A DNA stretch of 64,000 nucleotides, from contig CAIOBP010000025.1 in NCBI GenBank assembly GCA_903856295.1, positions 1 through 64,000 of the forward strand. Direction: 5' to 3'. The translations under genes were made by a program, and so were the position numbers. Positions 31,375 to 41,470 of the stretch are shown one piece after another (within the stretch, counting starts at the first letter, position 1; every line of letters starts with the position of its first letter). The notes below the pieces were generated by a model, which was given only the letters and a program-made list of their open reading frames with translations, had not been told where the DNA came from and did no database searches. The stretch is from an uncultured Rhodospirillales bacterium. Lineage in GTDB: Bacteria > Pseudomonadota > Alphaproteobacteria > Azospirillales > Azospirillaceae.

Positions 31375-33996
31375 ATGGAAGGGCTTGATGAAAACGGCGA
31401 CCAGACATCCCCCGGCGATGCCGCCCCGAGGCGTGAAAAATTCTGGCGCGATATCTCGGAATTGTTCATCGACGCGTTGTGGGAGATCGATCAGGACGGC
31501 TCCCTGCGCATCGACGCCTTGAACGAGCTGCATTTCGATTTGTCGCTGATCGCCGGCAAGGCCCTGAGCTATCTGATCGTTCAGGAGCCCGATTGTACCG
31601 AACACGCGAAGCGGCACCGGGAGAATACCGAGAACATTCGTCACGCCGTGCAGGGCCGCTGGTCGTTCCGCAACCTTGAATTTCAGGTTGCGGGCTGGGC
31701 CGGAGAGACCAGAACCTTGCTGGTGAGCGGCATGCCGGCCTTCGACGAAGATGGCACCTATACCGGCTATTCCGGGGCGATCGCCGATATTACCGAGCGC
31801 AAACTGGCGGAAGAGACCGCCCGCCAGAACAAGATCATGGCGGAAACCGGCCGCCAGCTTCAGGCGGTGATTGCCGCGGCCCCGATTTGTATTCTGCTGT
31901 GCCGGGACGAACCGCCGCGCATCGTCCTCAACAACTCCGCGGCCTGCGATCTGTTCGAGGCATCCGATGCCATCCTGCGCGACACCAGCCTGTTCGGGTT
32001 GCTGTGCGACGAGCGCGACCGGCGCCATGTCGCCGACAGGCTGGCCGCCGATGGCGCCCTCGACCAGTTCGACGCCCTGTGCCGTCTGCCCTCGGGCGCG
32101 ACGCGCTGGGGCTCGTTTTCGATCCGGCGCATCGAATCCGTCGGCGGTGTCGCCTTCCTGGTCGGCATCGTCGATATCACCCGGCGCAAACAGAGCGAGG
32201 CCGAACTGATCCGGGCCAAGGAGGCGGCCGAGGAGGCCAACCGGACAAAATCGGCCTTCCTCGCCATGATGAGTCATGAAATCCGCACGCCGATGACCGG
32301 TATTATCGGAATGGCCGACTTCATGTCCAAGTCCCGGATCGATGATGATCAGCGCACCTATGTCGATGTCATCCGGTCATCGGCGCGCACCCTGCTGACC
32401 GTCCTCAACGACCTGCTCGACTACTCCAAGATCGAGGCCAATCGCCTGTCCCTTGACATCATCGCCTTCGATGCCGTGTCGCTGATGGCCGAGACCGCGC
32501 GTTTGTTTTGGCCCAAGGCCGAGGAAAACGCCTGCGCGCTCACCGTCGACGCTGGCGGTCTCGAGTCCCTGCTGGTCAAAGGCGATCCCACCCGTCTTAA
32601 ACAGGTTCTGGGCAACCTGATCGGCAATGCCGTCAAATTCACCCGCAAGGGTCAGGTCGTCGTCCGCTTGCGCTGTGACGCCGGCGCGCGGATTCGGCTC
32701 CGCTTCGATGTCGAAGACAGCGGCATCGGCATTGCCGAGGCCGAGCTGGGCAACCTGTTCCTGCCCTTCTCCCAGGCCGGCAAGGGCACGACCCGTAAAT
32801 ATGGCGGCACCGGCCTGGGGCTGTCGATCAGCAAGAAGCTGGTCGAAATGATGGGGGGCGACATCACCGCCACCAGCCGGCTGGGACGCGGCTCCGTGTT
32901 CAGCTTTACCTGTCTGGTCGAACCGGCCACCCGCGGCGATCTGGTCATCGCCCTGTCCGAGACGGTGGCGGTTCCCCCCATGGCCATTCTGCTGGCCGAG
33001 GACAATCAGGTCAACCGGATGGTCGTCAAGCTCGGGCTCGAGATGCGCGGCCACCGGATCACGATGGTCGAAAATGGCGCCCAGGCGCTGAAAGCCGCCG
33101 CCAGCCAGCCTTTCGACCTGATCCTGATGGACATGCAAATGCCGGAGATGGACGGCACCGAGGCGACACGGCGCATCCGGGCGCTGCCGGGGCCGGTCGC
33201 CGGCGTGCCGATCGTCGCCCTGACCGCCGACGCCATTGCCGAACACCGGGCCGCTTACATGGCGGCCGGGCTGACCGACTTCCTGACCAAACCGATCGAG
33301 TGGGGCCAGCTGGATGGCCTGCTCGCCCGGATTCAGCTGGCCCGCCCCGGTGCGGCCACGCCGCCGCCGCCTCTTCACCCCCCGGAACCGCCTGAACGCG
33401 ACGCCCCCGGCCGCCTCGACCTGCCGGGGATCGACACCGCCGACGGCTTGGCCCGCATGTCCGGCAACGTCGCCGCGTACTACCGGTTGCTCGTCACCGT
33501 TTCCGAAGACCAGCGCGGCGCCATCGCGGAGATTGCCCGGGCCGTGCAGCACGGCGACATCCCCCTGGCCGGGCGTCTCGCCCATACGCTGAAGGGCGTG
33601 GCCGGCACCATCGGCGCCACCGCGCTGCTCCGGACGGTGCGCGACCTGGAGGCCGGGCTGGGCCACGGCGACTCCCGCGTGCTCGACGAGCTGATGACCA
33701 CCGCCGAGAGCGAACTCCAACGGGTGATCACCGCGATCGACGCCTGCGGGCACTCGCAGCCCCGGCCATGCGCGGTCGCGGTGCCGCCGGCCGACCTGCT
33801 TGCCCGCCTGGAACGGCTGCGCACCATGCTGGAGCAGTATGATTGCGAGGCGGAAGACCTGCTGTCGGAGATTCGGCGCGATATCACCGACCCTGAACTC
33901 ACCGCCGCCCTGAACGGCCTGTCGGAACGGGTCGGGCACTTTGATTTCGCTGGTGCGGTCACGAAAATCGATCCCCTGATCCAGGGGCTGTCATGA
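31375..33996 (+). CDS. PAS hybrid histidine kinase (PAS-PAS-HisKA-HATPase-REC-Hpt)
   Basis: FLAMMSHEIRTPMTGIIGMADFM; DSGIGIAEAELGNLFLPFSQ; LLAEDNQVNRMVVKLGLEMRG; Hpt-like GRLAHTLKGVAGTIGA. Confidence 0.94.
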   Translation: MEGLDENGDQTSPGDAAPRREKFWRDISELFIDALWEIDQDGSLRIDALNELHFDLSLIAGKALSYLIVQEPDCTEHAKRHRENTENIRHAVQGRWSFRNLEFQVAGWAGETRTLLVSGMPAFDEDGTYTGYSGAIADITERKLAEETARQNKIMAETGRQLQAVIAAAPICILLCRDEPPRIVLNNSAACDLFEASDAILRDTSLFGLLCDERDRRHVADRLAADGALDQFDALCRLPSGATRWGSFSIRRIESVGGVAFLVGIVDITRRKQSEAELIRAKEAAEEANRTKSAFLAMMSHEIRTPMTGIIGMADFMSKSRIDDDQRTYVDVIRSSARTLLTVLNDLLDYSKIEANRLSLDIIAFDAVSLMAETARLFWPKAEENACALTVDAGGLESLLVKGDPTRLKQVLGNLIGNAVKFTRKGQVVVRLRCDAGARIRLRFDVEDSGIGIAEAELGNLFLPFSQAGKGTTRKYGGTGLGLSISKKLVEMMGGDITATSRLGRGSVFSFTCLVEPATRGDLVIALSETVAVPPMAILLAEDNQVNRMVVKLGLEMRGHRITMVENGAQALKAAASQPFDLILMDMQMPEMDGTEATRRIRALPGPVAGVPIVALTADAIAEHRAAYMAAGLTDFLTKPIEWGQLDGLLARIQLARPGAATPPPPLHPPEPPERDAPGRLDLPGIDTADGLARMSGNVAAYYRLLVTVSEDQRGAIAEIARAVQHGDIPLAGRLAHTLKGVAGTIGATALLRTVRDLEAGLGHGDSRVLDELMTTAESELQRVITAIDACGHSQPRPCAVAVPPADLLARLERLRTMLEQYDCEAEDLLSEIRRDITDPELTAALNGLSERVGHFDFAGAVTKIDPLIQGLS

Positions 33997-34015
33997 TCTT
34001 TCCCGGGAAGAACCG

Positions 34016-35146
34016 ATGACGAGCGAGCCAAGCTGCAAAAAGACCATCCTGGCTGTGGACGACGCCCGGCAGAACCTTGCCATCATCAAGTCGCTGCTGG
34101 TCCCGGATTACACGGTCAAGGCCGCGACCAGCGGCGCGCTGGCGCTCCAGATCGCCCAGTCCCAACCGCCCGACCTCATCCTGCTCGACATCACGATGCC
34201 GGATATGGATGGCTATGAAATCTGCCGCCGCCTCAAAGACGCCCCGACCACCCGCGACATTCCGGTGATCTTCGTCACCGCCCGCGACCAGAGCGACGAC
34301 GAGGCGCACGGCCTGGCCCTCGGCGCTGTCGACTATATCACCAAGCCGATCAAGCCGGCGATTCTGCGCGCCCGCATCCACACCCACATCGCCCTGGCCG
34401 AGGCCAGCCGCCAGCTGGCAATCCAGAACAAGGCGCTGATCGAGGCGGCCCGTCTGCGCGACGATGTCGAACACATCACCCGCCACGACCTGAAGTCCCC
34501 CCTGAACGCCATCATCGGCCTGCCGCAAATCCTGTTGATGCAATGCGATTTCACCGAGCAGCAGCGCGGCTTCCTCTCCGTGATCATGGAGTCCGGATAC
34601 CGGATGCTCGACATGATCAACCGGTCGCTCGACATCTACAAGATGGAGATCGGGACCTACGAGTTCCGGCCGGAACGCATCAACGTCTATGCCGTGATGC
34701 GCGGGGCGCTGGCCGAACTGGCGACCGCGATCACGGCGAAGCGACTGCGGGTCGACATCCGGATCGACGATCCCGACGCCGACGCCCGGCAATGGGTCGA
34801 GGCCATGGCCGAACCGCTGCTGTGCCATTCGATGCTCTCGAACCTGTGCCGGAATGCCATCGAGGCCTCGCCGCCCGGCGACGTGATCACCATCGGCTTC
34901 ACTTGCCGGCCCGAGGTCGTGATCGCGATCGAGAATGGCGGCGCGGTGCCCGAGACGATCCGCGAGCGCTTCTTCGAGAAATGCGTGACCGCCGGCAAGA
35001 AGGGCGGCACCGGCCTCGGCACCTATTCGGCGATGCTGATCGCCCGAACCCAGAACGGCGCGATCACCCTTGACACCACCATCCCGGGCCGGACCCGCCT
35101 CCGGGTTACCCTGCCCGCGGGCCATGCCGAGGCAGATGCCTGCTAG
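34016..35146 (+). CDS. Receiver-histidine kinase protein (REC-HisKA-HATPase, atypical G1 box)
   Basis: ILAVDDARQNLAIIKSLLVPDYTV; HDLKSPLNAIIGL; IENGGAVPETIRERFFEKCVTAGKKGGTGLGTYSA. Confidence 0.9.
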   Translation: MTSEPSCKKTILAVDDARQNLAIIKSLLVPDYTVKAATSGALALQIAQSQPPDLILLDITMPDMDGYEICRRLKDAPTTRDIPVIFVTARDQSDDEAHGLALGAVDYITKPIKPAILRARIHTHIALAEASRQLAIQNKALIEAARLRDDVEHITRHDLKSPLNAIIGLPQILLMQCDFTEQQRGFLSVIMESGYRMLDMINRSLDIYKMEIGTYEFRPERINVYAVMRGALAELATAITAKRLRVDIRIDDPDADARQWVEAMAEPLLCHSMLSNLCRNAIEASPPGDVITIGFTCRPEVVIAIENGGAVPETIRERFFEKCVTAGKKGGTGLGTYSAMLIARTQNGAITLDTTIPGRTRLRVTLPAGHAEADAC

Positions 35147-35287
35147 CCGCGAGGCCGTGCCACCGCCGCCAAACTCGGGACTGCAGGGACTCCCGATTCA
35201 TGTATAGTGGCCTTCGCGGTGTCGCGGTCCCTCCGGCCCCCACTGTGCAAACCCGGCCAGACTTGGCAACCGACGACCCAAGAGACG

Positions 35288-36619
35288 ATGATGAGCGGTG
35301 ACGACTTCCTGATTGACGATGTTGAGGTCAGCAGCGCCAGCGATCCGTCCGGACAGCCGCCCTGGCGAGTTCTCGTGGTCGATGACAGCCCCGACATGAT
35401 CGCGGTCACCCGCGCGGTCCTGGATGGCTGCCGCTATGCCGACCGGGACATCCAGATGCTGACCGCGCGCTCCGCCGCCGAGGCGCGGCATCTGCTGGAG
35501 CGCCACCCCGACACCGCCGCCGCGCTGATCGACGTGGTGATGGAAACCGATGATGCCGGCTTGCGCCTCGTCACCACGATTCGCGACGAATTGCAGATGC
35601 GGGCGATGCGGATCATTCTGCGCACCGGCCAGCCCGGTCGCGCCCCCGAACGCGATGTTTTCTGCAACTACGACATCAACGACTATCGCCTCAAGAACGA
35701 ACTCACCGCCCACTCGCTCTATACCTCGGTGATCGCGGCCTTGCGGGGCTATGCCGAGATCACGGCGCGCATTCACGCCGAACAGGAAGTGCTGCTGGCG
35801 GCGCGCAGCAAATCCCAGTTCCTGGCCAGTATCTCCCATGAGCTTCGCACGCCCCTGAATGCCATCATCGGATTTGCCGATATTATCAAGTCTCAGGGTC
35901 AGGCCTCCGACTTCTCCCAGCGGACCCTTGAGTATGTCGTGGAAATTCTGGACAACGGCAGACTGCTGCTGGCGGTGGTGAACGAGTTGATCGACATGGC
36001 CAGCATCGACGCCGGCCACTATCACTTGAGAGAGCAGGTGCTCGCCGTCGTCGATTTCCTGGAGGCCTCCAAGGCCGCCGCACTGGACCGGGCCAACGCC
36101 GCCGGGGTCACGCTCACGGTTCACGCCTCCGAGCAGGTGCCGTTGTTGCTGGCCGATAAAACCGCGCTGTTGCAGGTCCTCGATAATTTGCTGTCCAACG
36201 CCATCAAATTTTCGTCCCGGGGCGGGACGGTCGAGCTGTCGGTGGTACGGTCGGCCGACGGCCGACCGACGATCACGGTCAGCGATCACGGCATCGGCAT
36301 TCCGGCCAACCGCCTCCACGGCCTGTTCCGCCCCTTCACCCAGCTCGACGCCGACATCACCCGCTCCTTCGCCGGCATTGGCCTTGGTCTGGCCATCGTC
36401 AAGGGGTTGGTCGCTCTGCATGGCGGCACGGTCGACGTCGCCAGCGTCGAGGGCGAAGGCACGACCATGACGATTCTCCTGCCCCAAGAGCGCCTGATCG
36501 AAGGCGCGGTGCCGCCGAGGCGCTCCAATGCTCCCTGCAGCCCGTTCCCTCACCACGAGCATTCGCAAATCATGAATGAAGCGAAACGGCACTTATCGTC
36601 CCTGGCATCACCACGATAG
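35288..36619 (+). CDS. Receiver (DUF3369-like)-histidine kinase protein
   Basis: RVLVVDDSPDMIAVTRAVL; RTGQPGRAPERDVFCNYDINDYRLKNELT; FLASISHELRTPLNAIIGFADI. Confidence 0.9.
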   Translation: MMSGDDFLIDDVEVSSASDPSGQPPWRVLVVDDSPDMIAVTRAVLDGCRYADRDIQMLTARSAAEARHLLERHPDTAAALIDVVMETDDAGLRLVTTIRDELQMRAMRIILRTGQPGRAPERDVFCNYDINDYRLKNELTAHSLYTSVIAALRGYAEITARIHAEQEVLLAARSKSQFLASISHELRTPLNAIIGFADIIKSQGQASDFSQRTLEYVVEILDNGRLLLAVVNELIDMASIDAGHYHLREQVLAVVDFLEASKAAALDRANAAGVTLTVHASEQVPLLLADKTALLQVLDNLLSNAIKFSSRGGTVELSVVRSADGRPTITVSDHGIGIPANRLHGLFRPFTQLDADITRSFAGIGLGLAIVKGLVALHGGTVDVASVEGEGTTMTILLPQERLIEGAVPPRRSNAPCSPFPHHEHSQIMNEAKRHLSSLASPR

Positions 36620-36630
36620 GCCCTGGAGCC

Positions 36631-38259
36631 ATGTCCACGCCCGATCATACTTGGCCGGAACTCGATAGTGACGCCTCGATTCGCAGCGACAAGTTCTGGC
36701 GTGATCTGTCGGAACTGTTCATCGATGCCCTGTGGTCCATTGACCGCGAAGGCCATATTCGTCTTGATCCGATGAAATCCCTGCATGTCGATATGTCGCG
36801 GATGACCGGACGCCCGCTGATCGAGTGCATCATCCAGGAGCCGGTCGGGCTCGCCAATGCCGACAAGATCATCCGGGCGATCAAGAACAACTGGACCTTT
36901 CGCGATCTCGAATTCCAGGTGCCGGGACGGGCGGACGATGTTCGTATCCTGTTGATCAGCGGCATGCCGACCGTTGACGATGATGGCAAATACAACGGCT
37001 TTTCCGGCGCGATCGCCGATGTCACCGAGCGCCGGCGCGCCGAAGAAGACGCGCGGCAGAACAAGGCGATGGCCGAAGCCAGCCGGCAGACCTTGCTGGT
37101 CATCGAAGCCGCGCCGATCTGCCTTTTACTGTGCCAGGGCGACTCTCCGCGCATCGTGTTCAACAATTCCGCGGCGTGTGTTTTGTTCAGCGCTTCCGAT
37201 GAAGCGCTGGATGGGCTGTCTCTGTTTGATCTGATCGCCGCCGAGGAGGACCGGAACCACGTCAAGGCGCGCCTGGCCGCCGACGGCTATCTGGATCAGT
37301 TCGACGCCGCCTGCCGGGTGATGTCCGGGCCGACGCGCTGGGGCTCGTTTTCCATCCGCCGGATCGATGCCGTCGATGGCCCGGCCCTGCTGGTCGGCAT
37401 CGTCGACATCACCCTGCGCAAGGCCCACGAGATCGATCTGCGCCATGCCAAGGATACCGCGGAACAAACCCTGGTCGAGTTGCGGCGCACCCAGCAAAGC
37501 CTGATCCAGGCCGAGAAAATGGCCGCGACCAGTCTGCTGGTCGCCGGCGTCGCCCATGAAATCAATACGCCGGTCGGTGTCGTGCTCACCGCCAGCACCT
37601 TGCTCTCGGGCAAGACCAGGGAGGTCAGACAGCTGCTTGACGACAAGCAGCTGCAACGCAAGCATCTCGATGGTTATCTTGAGACAATTGGCGAAATGCT
37701 TCACTGCATCGAAGCAAACATTAGCCGCACCGGCCAGCTGGTGCAAAGCTTCAAGCAGGTCGCCGTCGACCAGACCTGCCAGGAGCGCCGGACTTTCGAT
37801 CTCGCCGGCTATATTCACGAAGTCCTGGTCAGCCTTGGCCCGCGTTTGCGCCAGACCGGGCATATCGTCAGGGTCGAGGGCCTCTCCAGCCTGAAGGTCG
37901 ACAGCTTTCCCGGCGCCATCGCGCAAATTCTGACCAATCTGGTCCTCAATGCCACCCAGCACGCCTTCGACGATGGCCAGAGCGGACGGATCACCCTGAC
38001 CCTGGGGCTGGACGGCGACACCGTGCGCCTGAGCTGCGCCGACGATGGCAAGGGCGTGCCGCCCGAGAATCTCGGCCGCATTTTCGACGCCTTCTTCACC
38101 ACCCGGCGCGGCGATGGCGGCACCGGGCTGGGCTTGCACATCGTTTACGCCCAGGTCACGGCCACCCTTGGCGGCGACATCGCCGTGCACAGCGAACCCG
38201 GACACGGCACGGCGTTCGAGCTGGCGTTTCCCAGGATCACCCCCGAAAACCGCGAGTGA
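36631..38259 (+). CDS. PAS sensor histidine kinase paralogous in its N-terminal half to 31375-33996
   Basis: KFWRDLSELFIDALWSIDREG..; VAGVAHEINTPVGVVLTAS; DDGKGVP; GGTGLGLHIV. Confidence 0.92.
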   Translation: MSTPDHTWPELDSDASIRSDKFWRDLSELFIDALWSIDREGHIRLDPMKSLHVDMSRMTGRPLIECIIQEPVGLANADKIIRAIKNNWTFRDLEFQVPGRADDVRILLISGMPTVDDDGKYNGFSGAIADVTERRRAEEDARQNKAMAEASRQTLLVIEAAPICLLLCQGDSPRIVFNNSAACVLFSASDEALDGLSLFDLIAAEEDRNHVKARLAADGYLDQFDAACRVMSGPTRWGSFSIRRIDAVDGPALLVGIVDITLRKAHEIDLRHAKDTAEQTLVELRRTQQSLIQAEKMAATSLLVAGVAHEINTPVGVVLTASTLLSGKTREVRQLLDDKQLQRKHLDGYLETIGEMLHCIEANISRTGQLVQSFKQVAVDQTCQERRTFDLAGYIHEVLVSLGPRLRQTGHIVRVEGLSSLKVDSFPGAIAQILTNLVLNATQHAFDDGQSGRITLTLGLDGDTVRLSCADDGKGVPPENLGRIFDAFFTTRRGDGGTGLGLHIVYAQVTATLGGDIAVHSEPGHGTAFELAFPRITPENRE

Positions 38260-38271
38260 GACGGCACGGCC

Positions 38272-39627
38272 TCACAGCTTTTCCCGCAGGGTCACGAACT
38301 CCTCCGCCGCCGAGGGATGCAGGCCGATGGTGCGGTCGAAATCGCGCTTGGTGGCGCCGCAATTGAGGGCGATGGCCAGACCCTGGACGATTTCCGGGCC
38401 ATCATTGCCGAGCATGTGGCAGCCGAGCACGCGCTCGGTGGCGCGGTCGACCAGCAGCTTGATCAGCACCCGTTCCTCGCGGCCGCTCAGAGTGTGCTTC
38501 ATCGGGCGGAAACCGGTGCGGTAAATATCGACCTCGAAGCCCTGCGCGCGCGCCTGCTGCTCGGTCAGGCCAACCGTGCCGATGGCCGGGTTGGTGAAAA
38601 CCGCGGTCGGGATATTGGCGTAATTCACCTGGGTCGGAGTGTTGTTGTAGAGGGTTTCGGCCAGCGCCCGGCCCTCGGAGATCGCCACCGGCGTCAAATT
38701 GACCCGGTTGGTGACGTCGCCGACCGCGTAAACGCCGGGCAGGCTGGTGCGCGACCAATCATCGACGCGAATCGCCCCCTGCTCGTCGGTCTGCACCCCC
38801 ACCGCCTCCAGCCCCAGCCCGGAGCTGTTGGGATGGCGGCCGGTGGCGCACAGCGCCTTGTCGGCCTCGACCGTCCTGCCGTCACGGGCGGTGAGTCGCA
38901 GGCCCGAAGCGCACGTCTCCAGGCTGGCCGGGACGAAGCCATTGTGGATCGTGATGCCCCGGCGGGTCAGTTCGGCCTCAAGCGCGATGCGGATGTCGTC
39001 ATCGAAGCCGTTGAGGATGTGCTGGCCGCGAATCACGATCTCGACCTTGGCACCGAAGCCCCGGCAGATGCTGGCGAATTCCACCGCGATATAGCCGCCG
39101 CCGATCACCAGCAGGCGCTTCGGCAACTCGGGCATCTCGAGCAGATCGTCGGAACTCATCGCCAGCTTGATGCCGGGAATCGGCAGCATGGTCGGGCGGC
39201 CGCCGGTGGCGATCAGAATGGTCTTGGCGGTATAGCGGCGCCCGCCGGCCTCGACGGTCTGGCCATCGACCAGCCGGGCGCGCTGTTCGATCAGGGTCAC
39301 CCCGGCCGTGCCGAGCATGGTCTTGTAGAGGCCGTTGAGCCGGTCGATCTCGGCGTTCTTGCGCGCCAGCAGGGCCGGCCAGTCGAACCCCGGCGCCGCG
39401 TCGGCGGCCCAGCCGAAGCCACGGGAATCCTCGAAGGCGTCGCGGAACTGGGCACCGTACATCAGCAGCTTCTTCGGCACGCAGCCGCGAATCACGCAGG
39501 TGCCGCCGACCCGGCTGTTCTCGAAGATCGCCACCCGCGCGCCGTAGCTCGCCGCCCTGCGGCTGCCGGCGACGCCGCCCGAACCGGCTCCGATGGTGAT
39601 CAGGTCGAAATCGGTGTCGGTGGCCAT
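38272..39627 (-). CDS. gor: Glutathione-disulfide reductase
   Basis: GAGSGGVAGSRRAASYGARVAIFENSRVGGTCVIRGCVPKKLLMYGAQF. Confidence 0.95.
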   Translation of the reverse strand: MATDTDFDLITIGAGSGGVAGSRRAASYGARVAIFENSRVGGTCVIRGCVPKKLLMYGAQFRDAFEDSRGFGWAADAAPGFDWPALLARKNAEIDRLNGLYKTMLGTAGVTLIEQRARLVDGQTVEAGGRRYTAKTILIATGGRPTMLPIPGIKLAMSSDDLLEMPELPKRLLVIGGGYIAVEFASICRGFGAKVEIVIRGQHILNGFDDDIRIALEAELTRRGITIHNGFVPASLETCASGLRLTARDGRTVEADKALCATGRHPNSSGLGLEAVGVQTDEQGAIRVDDWSRTSLPGVYAVGDVTNRVNLTPVAISEGRALAETLYNNTPTQVNYANIPTAVFTNPAIGTVGLTEQQARAQGFEVDIYRTGFRPMKHTLSGREERVLIKLLVDRATERVLGCHMLGNDGPEIVQGLAIALNCGATKRDFDRTIGLHPSAAEEFVTLREKL

Positions 39628-39645
39628 GGGTCAAGGTCTCCTCGG

Positions 39646-40566
39646 TCAGGGGGCGTCGTGCAACGCCGCCAACTCTCGGTCGTCGAAGCGATACTCGGTA
39701 TTGCAGAATTCGCAGGTCACCCTGGCCACGCCGTCGTCCTCGAGCAGCTGCCCCGTCTCGGCCGGCCCCAAGGATCGTAGCGTCGCAATCACCTTGTCAC
39801 GCGAACAGCGACATCCTGGGACAAGGCCATTCTCCCTGAACACCCGGACGCCATCCTCATGAAACAGCCGCCAGAGCAAATCCTGGTCCGGCAAGGCGGG
39901 ATCAAGCAGCTCGGGAACGCCCAGGGTGGCCATCAGCACCATGGTCCGGCGCCAATCATCCTCTTCGCCGGTGCCGGGCGGCGCCTGATTGGTGGGAAGC
40001 CGTTGCATAAGCAACGCCGTTCCACGCCACATACCGTCCTGCTTGTCGATGGCGACGCTCAGGGCGGTGGCAAGCTGTTCCGATTGCAGGAAATAGTGCT
40101 GAACGCACTCGGCCAGCGTCCGCCCGCGCAGCTCGACGATCCCCTGATAGCGCTCGGTGTCCGGCCCCTGATCGACGGTGAAGGCCAGCCAGCCCTTGCC
40201 GGCCAGCGACATTTGCAGCATGTGGGGATCGGCCGACATCTTCGCAACGGCGTCGCGATCGAAACGGGCCGTCCCACGAATAACGCGCGGAGTGGCGGCG
40301 AGCGAGCCCAGGACATCGACCACGACCAGCCCGACCGGACCGTCACCCTTGATCTGGAGCGTGAACACGCCCTCATATTTGAGATTGGAGGCCAGCGCCG
40401 CCGCCAGCAGCACCGTCTCGCCGAGCAGGCGCGCCACCGGCGGCGGATACTCGTGACGGCCGAGCACATGATCGAGCAGCGGTCCGAGCCGGACCAGCCG
40501 GCCACGCAGGCTGGTGCGCTCGGTCTGGAACGGCAATATCCGGTCGGTCGACGGTGTGTCAGTCAA
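39646..40566 (-). CDS. hslO: Redox-regulated chaperone Hsp33
   Basis: Hsp33 text with C-terminal zinc site [19 protein letters not shown]. Confidence 0.95.
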   Translation of the reverse strand: MTDTPSTDRILPFQTERTSLRGRLVRLGPLLDHVLGRHEYPPPVARLLGETVLLAAALASNLKYEGVFTLQIKGDGPVGLVVVDVLGSLAATPRVIRGTARFDRDAVAKMSADPHMLQMSLAGKGWLAFTVDQGPDTERYQGIVELRGRTLAECVQHYFLQSEQLATALSVAIDKQDGMWRGTALLMQRLPTNQAPPGTGEEDDWRRTMVLMATLGVPELLDPALPDQDLLWRLFHEDGVRVFRENGLVPGCRCSRDKVIATLRSLGPAETGQLLEDDGVARVTCEFCNTEYRFDDRELAALHDAP

Positions 40567-41470
40567 TCAGGCACCACGTCAGAATGGCCTTTTGAATGTG
40601 CAGGCGGTTTTCCGCCTCGTCCCAGACCACCGAACGGGCGCCGTCGATCACCGCGTCGGTAACCTCTTCGCCCCGGTGGGCGGGCAGGCAGTGCATGAAC
40701 ACGGCGTCCGGCCGGGCGCCGGCCATCAGGCGTTCATCGACCCGGTAGGGCGTCAGCAGGTTGATGCGCTCGCTGCGGTCGAGATGATTCATCGAGACCC
40801 AGGTGTCGGTGACCACGCAATCGGCACCGGCGACGGCGGCCTGGGGACTGTCGGCGAAGCTGACCGCGCCGCCGCTGGCGTTGGCCCAGTCCAGCAGGGC
40901 CTGGGGCGGCTTCAGCGCCTCGGGACAGGCCAGCCGCAGCGTGAAACCGAAGCGCGCGGCGGCGTGAATCCAGCTGTTGGCCACATTGTTGCCGTCGCCG
41001 CTCCAGGCCACCACCCGGCCCTTGATCGGGCCGCGGTGCTCCTCGAAGGTCATGACGTCGGCCATGACCTGACAGGGATGCGAGCGGTCGGTCAGACCGT
41101 TGATCACCGGCACCGAGCCGTGTTCGGCCAATTCGGTGAGCTTGGAGACGCTGTCGGTGCGAATCATGATCGCGTCGACATAGCGCGACAGCACCCGGGC
41201 GGTGTCGGCCACGGTCTCGCCGCGTCCGAGCTGGCTGCCCTGGGACTCCAGCACCACGACATCGCCGCCGAGCTGGCGCATGCCGACCTCGAACGAAACC
41301 CGGGTGCGGGTCGAGGGCTTCTCGAAGATCAGCGCCAGCGTCCTGCCGGCCAGCGGCTTGCCGGCGGCCTCGCGGCTCCGCTTCATGGCAAGACCCCGAT
41401 CGAGAATCAGCCGCAGCGTCGCGCCGTCGAGCTGGTCGAGATCGAGAAAATGGCGAACGGACCCGGTCAT
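40559..41470 (-). CDS. argF: Ornithine carbamoyltransferase
   Basis: [56 protein letters not shown]. Confidence 0.97.
   Translation of the reverse strand: MTGSVRHFLDLDQLDGATLRLILDRGLAMKRSREAAGKPLAGRTLALIFEKPSTRTRVSFEVGMRQLGGDVVVLESQGSQLGRGETVADTARVLSRYVDAIMIRTDSVSKLTELAEHGSVPVINGLTDRSHPCQVMADVMTFEEHRGPIKGRVVAWSGDGNNVANSWIHAAARFGFTLRLACPEALKPPQALLDWANASGGAVSFADSPQAAVAGADCVVTDTWVSMNHLDRSERINLLTPYRVDERLMAGARPDAVFMHCLPAHRGEEVTDAVIDGARSVVWDEAENRLHIQKAILTWCLID

Noticed and set aside
29979-31469. 496-aa minus-strand repetitive ORF
   Set aside because: Its periodicity just mirrors the pentapeptide repeats of the sense gene.
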